Origin: Candidatus Faecivivens stercoravium
GTDB taxonomy: Bacteria > Bacillota > Clostridia > Oscillospirales > Ruminococcaceae
Assembly (NCBI GenBank): GCA_018712425.1
Contig: DVHA01000068.1
Coordinates: 1-7,399 of the forward strand
Direction of reading: 5' to 3'
Length of the DNA stretch: 7,399 nt
The notes under the pieces are model-generated. The model searched no databases. It was not told the origin of the DNA and was given only the letters and a program-made list of their open reading frames with translations. Position numbers and translations under genes: made by a program. Below are positions 1-5,088 of the stretch, piece after piece (within the stretch, counting starts at the first letter, position 1; the number at the start of each line of letters is the position of its first letter).

Positions 1-222
1 CTCCGGATCCAGGACTGACACCACTTCTTTTAAATGGCCGGCGTTTTCCGCCTCGACCGAGAAGACCATCCCCTGGACCAGCCGGTTGCCCCGGCCAAAG
101 GGGACCAGCACCCGCACCCCGCGGCGGACAGCCGGTAAAAACTTGTCCGGGACCGCGTAGGAGAACAGCTTGTCGAATGTAAAGGCGGTTTTTTCGACCG
201 CGATTTTGGCCACAGCCGCCAC
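1..222 (-). CDS. priA: Primosomal protein N' (replication restart helicase PriA), N-terminal fragment
   Basis: PriA is a superfamily 2 DNA helicase that recognises stalled forks and reloads the replisome. Only the first 74 codons are in the window; the gene continues past position 1. The visible protein starts VAAVAKIAVEKTAFTFDKLF and continues through RRGVRVLVPFGRGNRLVQG to VVSVLDPE. This matches the PriA N-terminal 3'-DNA-end-binding domain, whose hallmarks are FDYxxP-like and G-x-R-V-x-V-P-F-G segments. The helicase motifs and zinc cysteines lie outside. I chose the GTG start at 222-220 because a purine-rich GGGAAGGGG lies 8 nt upstream; a second in-frame GTG (213-211) is too far from it. 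The gene follows rpoZ by 29 nt and is probably the next gene of the yicC operon. Identity is secure from the fragment; completeness cannot be judged. Confidence 0.9.
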   Translation of the reverse strand, partial: MAAVAKIAVEKTAFTFDKLFSYAVPDKFLPAVRRGVRVLVPFGRGNRLVQGMVFSVEAENAGHLKEVVSVLDPE

Positions 223-230
223 AAGGCTGC

Positions 231-239
231 CCCCTTCCC
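231..239 (-). promoter_or_regulatory. Ribosome binding site deciding the GTG start of priA
   Basis: On the minus strand GGGAAGGGG lies 8 nt before the GTG at 222. It favours this start over the in-frame GTG at 213. It also argues against the TTG at 224, which opens a different frame lacking PriA similarity. Confidence 0.65.
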
Positions 240-251
240 GCTTTTTTCTGG

Positions 252-521
252 TTATTCGAGGACGGTGTCGTCAAGGTCGGTCGAGTCGGCCGAAGTGATC
301 GCCCGGTCGTGGATGACGCCGATGTCCTCGCTTTCAACCATCTTATAACGGCCCTTGGAGAAATCCTCGACCGCCATTTTGACCGGCTTTTCCGAGAGGA
401 TCTCATGGTTCTCGTCGGCCTGCTGGGCAATATCCCGGGCCCGCTTGGCAATCGCGACGACGAGGGAGTAGTAGCTCTGGCCGGGTTTTAACAGTTCTGG
501 GGCGGAAGGTCTGTGCATCAT
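252..521 (-). CDS. rpoZ: DNA-directed RNA polymerase omega subunit
   Basis: Omega is the small RNA polymerase subunit that helps fold and hold beta-prime during core assembly. The 89-residue product begins MMHRPSAPELL. It carries the omega signature: YYSLVVAIAKRARDIA near residues 17-32, then KPVKMAVEDFSKGRYKM near 45-60. The rest is an acidic, probably disordered tail ending STDLDDTVLE. Length is normal for Gram-positive omega. The first of two adjacent ATG codons (521-519) is chosen because AAAAGGAG sits 8 nt upstream. The ATG overlaps the gmk stop codon in an ATGA arrangement, so translation is probably coupled to gmk. Omega binding to (p)ppGpp is a proteobacterial property and should not be assumed here. 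Confidence 0.93.
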   Translation of the reverse strand: MMHRPSAPELLKPGQSYYSLVVAIAKRARDIAQQADENHEILSEKPVKMAVEDFSKGRYKMVESEDIGVIHDRAITSADSTDLDDTVLE

Positions 522-1180
522 AGTAAAAACTCCTTTTTAACGGCCGCTTTCAGGGCGGCGGATTTTTCTTTCAGTTCGCTTAAATGGGCCTCTTCTTCCG
601 CCGTCAGGCTTTTACCGGAGGCGGCAAGCTGGGCGGTGGCGACAATATCGGCAAAATCGGCGACGGCTTTATCCAGGTCATCGTTGATGACGACATAATC
701 ATACTGGCCGATCCGCTCGATTTCGGTCAGGGCCTGGGTGAGCCGCTTGTTGACCGTCTCCTCGTCCTCGGTGCCGCGGCGGGTCAGCCGGTGGCGGAGG
801 ACCTCCATCGAAGGCGGCACGACAAAGCAGAGCACCGCTTCGGGACAGGCTTTCTTGACGTTGGCAGCGCCGACCGTCTCGATATCCAGCATGACGTTTA
901 CGCCCTTCTCCGTCTGTTCCTCCACCTTGTCGCGGGGGGTGCCGTACATATTCCCGCAGTATTCGGCGTATTCCAGCATCCCGCCGGAGGCAATTTTCTC
1001 TTCAAAGGCTTCCCGGGTGATAAAATGGTAATGTACCCCGTCGATTTCCCCGGGGCGGGGGGAACGGGTGGTGTTGGATACCGAAAAATAGACCGGATGG
1101 TCCTTTTTGTAGGCGTCTAAAATGGTCCCCTTCCCACTGCCGGACGGGCCGGACAGCACCAGCAGGATTCCTTTACTCAT
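518..1180 (-). CDS. gmk: Guanylate kinase
   Basis: Guanylate kinase phosphorylates GMP (and dGMP) to GDP with ATP in the cytosol, an essential step of guanine nucleotide supply. The 220-residue protein has the P-loop GPSGSGKG at residues 11-18 and the GMP-binding segment SNTTRSPRPGEIDGVHYHF at about 34-52. The conserved YAEYCGNMYGTP and a VMLDIETVGAANVK strand (usually DID.QGA) follow, then the lid region RLTRRGTEDEETVNKRL. About 15 residues of lysine/glutamate-rich helix extend beyond the usual ~205-residue length; this looks like a harmless tail. The ATG at 1180 is chosen over an upstream in-frame ATG because AGGAGGAAG precedes it at proper spacing and the protein then begins MSKGILLVLSGPSG, as in homologues. 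It overlaps remA by 8 nt and rpoZ by 4 nt. Confidence 0.96.
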   Translation of the reverse strand: MSKGILLVLSGPSGSGKGTILDAYKKDHPVYFSVSNTTRSPRPGEIDGVHYHFITREAFEEKIASGGMLEYAEYCGNMYGTPRDKVEEQTEKGVNVMLDIETVGAANVKKACPEAVLCFVVPPSMEVLRHRLTRRGTEDEETVNKRLTQALTEIERIGQYDYVVINDDLDKAVADFADIVATAQLAASGKSLTAEEEAHLSELKEKSAALKAAVKKEFLL

Positions 1181-1439
1181 CGTCGTCTTCCTCCTCCATG
1201 TCATCGCTTTGCACAAACCGATTGGCCACTGTCTCCGGCTGGATGGCCGAGAGGATCACATGCCCGCTGTCCATGACGATGACGGCGCGGGTGCGGCGGC
1301 CGTAGGTGGCGTCGATCAGGACGCCGTTGTCGCGGGCGTCCTGGATGATGCGCTTAATCGGGGCGGATTCCGGGCTGACAATCGTGATGATGCGGCTGGC
1401 GGAGACCATGTTGCCAAAGCCGATGTTGATCAGTTTCAT
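1173..1439 (-). CDS. remA: RemA-family DNA-binding regulator (DUF370)
   Basis: The 88-residue protein is a near-complete match to the Bacillus subtilis RemA pattern. It reads MKLINIGFGNMVSASRIITI, then VSPESAPIKRIIQDARDNG, LIDATYGRRTRAVIVMDSGH and VILSAIQPETVANR. In B. subtilis RemA is a DNA-binding protein that activates biofilm matrix and osmoprotection genes; in most Clostridia its targets are unknown. The YGRRTRAV segment supplies basic residues of the DNA-binding surface. The ATG at 1439 follows AAGGAAAGGAAAG. The C-terminus is strongly acidic (DDMEEEDDDE), and the DNA encoding this tail also contains the gmk ribosome binding site and start codon. The gene lies 24 nt after yicC, the usual Firmicutes position. 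Confidence 0.93.
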   Translation of the reverse strand: MKLINIGFGNMVSASRIITIVSPESAPIKRIIQDARDNGVLIDATYGRRTRAVIVMDSGHVILSAIQPETVANRFVQSDDMEEEDDDE

Positions 1440-1463
1440 CTCTAGCTTTCCTTTCCTTATCGG

Positions 1464-2342
1464 TCACTCGAGGTTTTGGATCTGCTCGCGGATCTTTTCG
1501 ATTTCGGATTTGATGTCGATGACCCGGCGGGAGATGGATACATCCTGGCATTTGGAACCGATGGTGTTGGCCTCGCGGTTTAATTCCTGCACCAGGAAAT
1601 CCAGCTTGCGGCCGACCGGCTCGTCGCTTTCCAGAAGGTCGTTAAACTGTGCCAGATGGCTCCTGAGCCGGACGGTTTCCTCATCGATCGCGACCTTATC
1701 GGCGAAGATGGCCGCTTCGGTGATCAGCCGGCTTTCGTCGATATTCTGGTCGGCTAAAACTTCGGCAATCTTCTGGTAGAGGCGGCTGTAATACTCGTCC
1801 TTCAGTTTCGGCGCCCGCTCCTCAATCTCTTGGAGGGAACCGGCAATGGTTCTCAGCCGGTTTTGCAGGTCGATTTTCAGCTGTGCCCCTTCGGTCTCCC
1901 GCATCTTCACAAAGGCCTCTACCGCCTCCCGTGCGACCGGTTCGACCATCGCCCACATCTCGTCGGGGTCGATTTCGGTCTTATGGACGGTAAAGATATC
2001 AGGGAAGGAGATGAGGTCGGAGAGCCGCAGGTCATCCATCAGGTCCAGTTCGGCCGCCGCCTCCCGCAGGGCGGTGAGGTATCCGCGGGTGGTCTCCAGA
2101 TTCAGGGTAATCTCGCTCTCCCCGCCGTCCAGCAGCTGGATGGAAACCGATGCTTCGACCTTTCCCCGGCTGCAGGCATCCTTTAAGGTGTGCTTGAGCC
2201 TGTCTTCCAAAAAGAGGTATGCCTTTGGCAGGCGGGAGGTAAATTCAAAATAGCGGTGGTTGACGGACTTCACTTCGACGGTGATGTCGTAGCGGCCGTT
2301 TACCGCATGGCCTCTCCCGTAGCCGGTCATGCTTCTAAGCAT
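1464..2342 (-). CDS. yicC: YicC family endoribonuclease (YloC-like)
   Basis: The 292-residue protein begins MLRSMTGYGRG, the family hallmark, followed by VEVKSVNHRYFEFTSRLP in the YicC N-terminal domain (about residues 1-155). The C-terminal DUF1732 region (about 205-292) shows the conserved GRKLDFLVQELNREANTIGS and ends IKSEIEKIREQIQNLE. Family members act as endoribonucleases; E. coli YicC is linked to small-RNA decay and Bacillus YloC to RNA cleavage. The exact substrate here is unknown. Conserved acidic and histidine residues run through the protein, but I cannot assign catalytic ones. The ATG at 2342 is chosen because AAAGG lies 8 nt upstream; a TTG at 2360 would sit before that site and add six unconserved residues. 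Length is standard. It is the first gene of the leftward housekeeping operon and follows a likely promoter. Confidence 0.94.
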   Translation of the reverse strand: MLRSMTGYGRGHAVNGRYDITVEVKSVNHRYFEFTSRLPKAYLFLEDRLKHTLKDACSRGKVEASVSIQLLDGGESEITLNLETTRGYLTALREAAAELDLMDDLRLSDLISFPDIFTVHKTEIDPDEMWAMVEPVAREAVEAFVKMRETEGAQLKIDLQNRLRTIAGSLQEIEERAPKLKDEYYSRLYQKIAEVLADQNIDESRLITEAAIFADKVAIDEETVRLRSHLAQFNDLLESDEPVGRKLDFLVQELNREANTIGSKCQDVSISRRVIDIKSEIEKIREQIQNLE

Positions 2343-2367
2343 ACTATCAGCCTTTCTCAATTTATTT

Positions 2368-2392
2368 CGGGTCTGACCCGCAGGTCTGCGGG
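2368..2392 (-). promoter_or_regulatory. Overlapping, mutually exclusive hairpins in the yicC leader
   Basis: Two inverted repeats share four bases. cccgcag-gt-ctgcggg (2377-2392) has perfect 7-bp arms. cgggtc-t-gacccg (2368-2380) has perfect arms that would open to a 5-bp stem with a 3-nt loop. Bases 2377-2380 belong to both, so only one can form at a time. They lie in the presumed 5' leader between the -10 box and the yicC ribosome binding site. They could be an RNA switch or attenuator-like element, or a double-stranded operator. The second stem lacks a U-tract, so it is not a classic terminator. Confidence 0.45.
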
Positions 2393-2404
2393 CTTATCCT
2401 CTCT

Positions 2405-2413
2405 ATTGTAGCA
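2405..2413 (-). promoter_or_regulatory. Extended -10 promoter for the yicC operon
   Basis: On the minus strand TGCTACAAT contains a TACAAT -10 hexamer (2410-2405) preceded by TGn, the extended -10 motif. No good -35 hexamer is present at 16-18 bp spacing, which is common for extended -10 promoters. The predicted start is near 2398, giving a leader of about 55 nt before yicC. An imperfect dyad cccgtctggg (2422-2431) falls in the spacer/-35 area. Confidence 0.55.
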
Positions 2414-2507
2414 GATTTTCACCCGTCTGGGCGGTTTTGTTTACGATTCTTTCACGACATTCACAGTTTTTTTACATATGTCCCTGCCGTCATTTTTGGA
2501 AGACATG

Positions 2508-2555
2508 GAAAATGAAGCAAGGGTATAAACGCCCTTGCTTCAGCTTGTCGAAAAA
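2508..2555 (+). repeat. Left terminal inverted repeat with hairpin
   Basis: It contains a perfect 11-bp stem, tgaagcaaggg (2513-2523) against cccttgcttca (2532-2542), with the 8-nt loop tataaacg. Read on the minus strand the stem is followed by TTTTCC. It could therefore act as a weak intrinsic terminator for the activase operon, although the U-run is short. Confidence 0.65.
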
Positions 2556-2576
2556 ATCTTTTTTGAGCATTTTTTG

Positions 2577-2645
2577 GGTGCTGCGCACGCTTCGTTATCA
2601 GTGGCAAAGCTATGGTCAACTTCGGAAGTACGGTAGCTGAGCACC
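2577..2645 (+). other. Possible branched secondary structure inside the repeat element
   Basis: An outer stem pairs ggtgct (2577-2582) with agcacc (2640-2645). Inside it a second stem pairs agcta (2608-2612) with tagct (2634-2638), capped by the inverted repeat acttcggaagt (2619-2629). Nested pairing of this kind suggests a fold in single-stranded DNA or RNA. Either strand could form it. No known RNA family is recognised. Confidence 0.3.
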
Positions 2646-2647
2646 TG

Positions 2648-2668
2648 GGAAGGGGCTCTGCCCCTTCC
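2648..2668. repeat. GC-rich perfect hairpin
   Basis: Perfect 9-bp arms ggaaggggc and gccccttcc surround a 3-nt loop. Stems of this GGGGC-nnn-GCCCC type are frequent in intergenic repeats of Oscillospiraceae-like genomes (general knowledge). It lies in the centre of the inverted-repeat element and has no adjoining T-run on the minus strand. Confidence 0.6.
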
Positions 2669-2675
2669 ATTCCCG

Positions 2676-2695
2676 CGATTTTTTGAAAAAAATCG
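2676..2695. repeat. A/T-rich perfect hairpin
   Basis: The arms cgatttttt (2676-2684) and aaaaaatcg (2687-2695) pair perfectly around a 2-base loop. It sits 7 bp from the GC-rich hairpin. The two appear to form one double-stem unit inside the larger element. Confidence 0.55.
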
Positions 2696-2772
2696 AGTAA
2701 AACTTTTAATTCTTCGCACGATTCTTTATCACTTTAACGCCAGCGCCGATTCTTACGTTTCCGCCAAATTTG

Positions 2773-2820
2773 TTTTTCGACAGTCTAAAGCAAGGGTTTA
2801 AACGCCTTTGCTTCATTTTC
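2773..2820 (-). repeat. Right terminal inverted repeat with hairpin
   Basis: It is the counterpart of the left repeat in opposite orientation. The stem pairs aagcaaggg (2788-2796) with cctttgctt (2804-2812) with one G·T position, around a loop reading tttaaacg on the plus strand. It starts 8 bp beyond the stop codon of the CmpB-family gene. On the minus strand no T-run follows the stem, so it is a poor terminator for that gene. Confidence 0.6.
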
Positions 2821-2827
2821 AGGTGAC

Positions 2828-3769
2828 TCACGATTCTTTTTTGGAGGAAGAATCCAGCTTTTTCCGGATTTCGTCCAGCAGCCTGCGGTTTTCCTCATCC
2901 CCCAGATTCGGGAATGCCCGCATCAAGCGCTTATAGACCCAGCGGCTGACACTGCCTTTATCCAGCTGCCGCATCCGATCCCCGAGGGCGTCCAGTTTTT
3001 TGCGGGTTTCCTCGAGGGTTTTGCGGTATTCCCCGGTGTTTTCTGCCAGCCTGCGGTTCAGCTGGTCCTTATACTCGTTGTAGTCTGCCTCCATAATCTC
3101 CATCCGGGCGGTAAACAGCTCCCGCCAGGCTTCCGCCCGGCCATCGATGTCTTCTTTAAGCGCGTCCGTCCGCTCGGCAAAGGCGAGCCTGAGCTTTTCC
3201 CTTCCCTCTTCGGTTTTCAGCCGGAGTTCCGCCATCCGCGCCGTCAGGTCGTCCAGCTTGCCTTTCATAATCAACAGCCCGCGGACGGTGACGATGGTGT
3301 CGGCGGCGATGATCAGCAGAAGGAGCACCGCCAGCAGAACCCGCCCCAATTCCGGGATTCGTCCGGTCATCCGGACGACCGCCGGGTGGATGTACATGAC
3401 GACGACCACCGATAAAAGCCCGAACTCGCAGGAATTGAGCAGGCAGACCCGGCCGTTTAAGTTAAACCGCATATGGGAGTAGTCCCACCAGTGCATATGG
3501 AACAGCTTTTCGAGGATGACGCTGGTGATGTATTCCAGCACGCTCGTCATCACCATCCCCGAGAGGAAGAGGGCAGGAAAGCTGTGCCGGACGTCCCGCA
3601 GCAGAAAAAGGACCAGGAGCGCCCCAAACCCGTATACCGGGCAGAAGGGGCCGTTTAGGAACCCCCGGTTGACCCATTTCCGCTGGATCACCGAGCAGTA
3701 GACCGACTCGCAGCACCACCCAAGGAAACTGTAAAGGATAAAGTATAGGAAAAGGTCAATAACGGCCAA
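2828..3769 (-). CDS. CmpB-family (PF06541) membrane protein with long coiled-coil tail, putative ABC transporter permease
   Basis: The 313-residue product starts AVIDLFLYFILYSFLGWCCE and continues WVNRGFLNGPFCPVYGFGAL, the hallmark of the family annotated as putative ABC transporter permease (CmpB). Biochemical function is unknown and the transporter label is weak. About five hydrophobic segments are visible near residues 4-20, 40-57, 65-88, 112-134 and 142-163. A highly charged, heptad-like helix follows (about 168-270), and a basic C-terminus ends KKLDSSSKKES. The tail should be cytoplasmic by the positive-inside rule. The start is TTG at 3769: GGGAGGG lies 7 nt upstream and the next methionine is at residue 72, after the first two membrane segments. 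It lies 15 nt after the dehydratase-like gene, so co-transcription is likely. The coiled coil suggests oligomerisation or a protein partner; no link to the activase is known to me. Confidence 0.82.
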   Translation of the reverse strand: MAVIDLFLYFILYSFLGWCCESVYCSVIQRKWVNRGFLNGPFCPVYGFGALLVLFLLRDVRHSFPALFLSGMVMTSVLEYITSVILEKLFHMHWWDYSHMRFNLNGRVCLLNSCEFGLLSVVVVMYIHPAVVRMTGRIPELGRVLLAVLLLLIIAADTIVTVRGLLIMKGKLDDLTARMAELRLKTEEGREKLRLAFAERTDALKEDIDGRAEAWRELFTARMEIMEADYNEYKDQLNRRLAENTGEYRKTLEETRKKLDALGDRMRQLDKGSVSRWVYKRLMRAFPNLGDEENRRLLDEIRKKLDSSSKKES

Positions 3770-3776
3770 GAAAAAG

Positions 3777-3783
3777 CCCTCCC
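3777..3783 (-). promoter_or_regulatory. Strong ribosome binding site supporting the TTG start
   Basis: GGGAGGG on the minus strand lies 7 nt before the TTG at 3769 and directly after the TAA of the upstream gene. It is the reason for accepting a TTG start for the CmpB-family protein. Confidence 0.7.
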
Positions 3784-3784
3784 T

Positions 3785-5020
3785 TTACTCTTTCTGTGCG
3801 TTGGCGAGCATCAGTTTGATGCGGTTTTGCTGGTTGACGGCGCTGGCGCCGGGGTCATAGTCGACGGCGACAATGTTGGCGTTCGGGTTCTTCTCCTTGA
3901 TCGTCCGGATCATCCCCTTGCCGACGATGTGGTTGGGCAGGCAGCCGAAGGGCTGGGTGCAGACGACATTTTCAATCCCCTCATGGACCAGCGAGACAAT
4001 CTCGGCGGTCAAAAGCCAGCCTTCGCCCATCTTGACGCCATGGCTGATATACCCCTCGGCCAGTTTGACCTCATCCGGGAACCAGCTGGAGGGGCGGAAG
4101 CTCCCCTCTTTTTTAACCGCGTCGATGACCTCTTTTTCGCGGCCGGTCAGGTAGTTGTAGATCATCTTGAAAACGGCGGCCTTCCCGGCCCCGCCGCCGT
4201 AAAGGGTGCGGTCCTCGATGGTGTTGTAGACGCAGTAGAGGCAGAAACCCATCAGCCCCGGGACGACCACCTCCGCCCCTTCCTGCAGAAGGAAGGCTTC
4301 GAGGTTGTTGTTCCCCAGCGGCGAGTATTTGACGTAAATTTCGCCGACGACGCCGACCTTGACCTTTTTCTCCTTCCGCTTCGGGATGGAGGCAAAGTCC
4401 TTGATGATTTCATCGTACCATTTGCGGACCTGGCCGCGGGAGACGTATTTCTTCTTGCCCAGCTGGTCGCAGAGGTAGTTCTCCCAATGGGTGACCTTTT
4501 TGGCGGTGTCCCCCTTCTCGATTTCATAGGGGAGGCACTGGTTCTGCAGATCGGTCAGGAGGTCCCCCAGGAAGACCGCGTTGACCAGCTGGATCGCCAT
4601 CGGCAGGGTGATTTTAAAGCCGGGGTTGGATTCCAGCCCGGTGAACGAGAGGGAGATGACCGGGATATACCCGTACCCGCTCTTTTGAAGGGCTTTCCGC
4701 AGCAGGTGGATGTAGTTGGAGGCCCGGCAGCCGCCGCCCGTCTGGGTGATCAGCAGGGCGACTTTATGCAGGTCGTACTTGCCGCTCTCCAGCGCGTCGA
4801 TCATCTGCCCGATGACCAGCAGCGCCGGGTAGCAGGTGTCGTTGTGGACGTTGCGGAGCCCCTGGTCGATAACCGCATGGCTGTCGTTGGTCAGAAGATC
4901 CGCCTTATACCCATGCTGCCGCATGATCTGCACCATCATGTTGAAATGGATCGGCAGCATTGTCGGCACCAGGATGGTGTGGGTCTTTTTCATTTCTTCG
5001 GTAAAAACGACTCGTTCCAT
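3785..5020 (-). CDS. 2-hydroxyacyl-CoA dehydratase-like protein (C-terminal module of the activase/DUF2229 fusion family)
   Basis: The 411-residue protein matches the C-terminal third of large proteins annotated as CoA-substrate-specific enzyme activase or 2-hydroxyglutaryl-CoA dehydratase-like. Features in order: EEMKKTHTILVPTMLPIHF (9-26), NDTCYPALLVIGQ with Cys63, TQTGGGCRASNY with Cys98, PGLMGFCLYC with Cys260 and Cys263, and CTQPFGCLPNHIVGKG with Cys354 and Cys360. The closing segment is VAVDYDPGASAVNQQNR. The cysteines could hold an iron-sulfur cluster by analogy with HgdB-type dehydratases, but which ones ligate it cannot be told. The substrate is unknown; this family occurs widely in anaerobes without a proven fermentation role. 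The ATG at 5020 is preceded by AGAAGGAAAGG (5034-5024). An in-frame TAG lies just upstream, so the gene cannot simply read through from its neighbour. It follows the activase gene by 68 nt. Confidence 0.85.
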   Translation of the reverse strand: MERVVFTEEMKKTHTILVPTMLPIHFNMMVQIMRQHGYKADLLTNDSHAVIDQGLRNVHNDTCYPALLVIGQMIDALESGKYDLHKVALLITQTGGGCRASNYIHLLRKALQKSGYGYIPVISLSFTGLESNPGFKITLPMAIQLVNAVFLGDLLTDLQNQCLPYEIEKGDTAKKVTHWENYLCDQLGKKKYVSRGQVRKWYDEIIKDFASIPKRKEKKVKVGVVGEIYVKYSPLGNNNLEAFLLQEGAEVVVPGLMGFCLYCVYNTIEDRTLYGGGAGKAAVFKMIYNYLTGREKEVIDAVKKEGSFRPSSWFPDEVKLAEGYISHGVKMGEGWLLTAEIVSLVHEGIENVVCTQPFGCLPNHIVGKGMIRTIKEKNPNANIVAVDYDPGASAVNQQNRIKLMLANAQKE

Positions 5021-5023
5021 ATA

Positions 5024-5034
5024 CCTTTCCTTCT
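5024..5034 (-). promoter_or_regulatory. Ribosome binding site of the separate dehydratase-like gene
   Basis: AGAAGGAAAGG on the minus strand places AAGGA 7 nt before the ATG at 5020. Its quality supports independent translation initiation rather than a degraded fusion gene. Confidence 0.65.
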
Positions 5035-5088
5035 ATGTGTATTACCTTTCGGCAGGGATTATTTCTTCTGTTCGCGGCGGCCGCAGGG

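Larger units (their letters stand above)
2508..2820. repeat. 313-bp intergenic element with terminal inverted repeats (MITE-like or composite palindromic repeat)
   Basis: The segment begins gaaaatgaagcaa at 2508 and, read from the other strand, begins with the same 13 bases at 2820. The end copies align without gaps over about 48 bp with about ten differences, most in the hairpin loop, and each ends inward in tgtcgaaaaa. Inside are two further strong hairpins and a possible branched fold; there is no credible gene. This architecture is that of a miniature inverted-repeat element or of a clustered palindromic repeat typical of clostridial intergenic DNA. I see no convincing target-site duplication at the borders. 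It occupies most of the gap between the two gene groups. Confidence 0.6.

Noticed and set aside
30..224. Minus-strand TTG frame at the priA start
   Set aside because: It is one frame off from PriA and gives an arginine/serine-rich product, whereas the GTG frame at 222 gives a clear PriA N-terminus.
584..1120. Plus-strand open frame of 178 codons opposite gmk
   Set aside because: It is a mirror of the guanylate kinase coding strand with no recognisable protein features.
2461..2670. Minus-strand 69-codon frame between yicC and the CmpB-family gene
   Set aside because: It starts inside one hairpin and runs through another, so its sequence is made of the repeat element. There is no conserved protein pattern.
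2508..2820. CRISPR array or attachment site
   Set aside because: There are only two repeat copies, inverted and about 220 bp apart, with no regular spacers and no integrase gene nearby.
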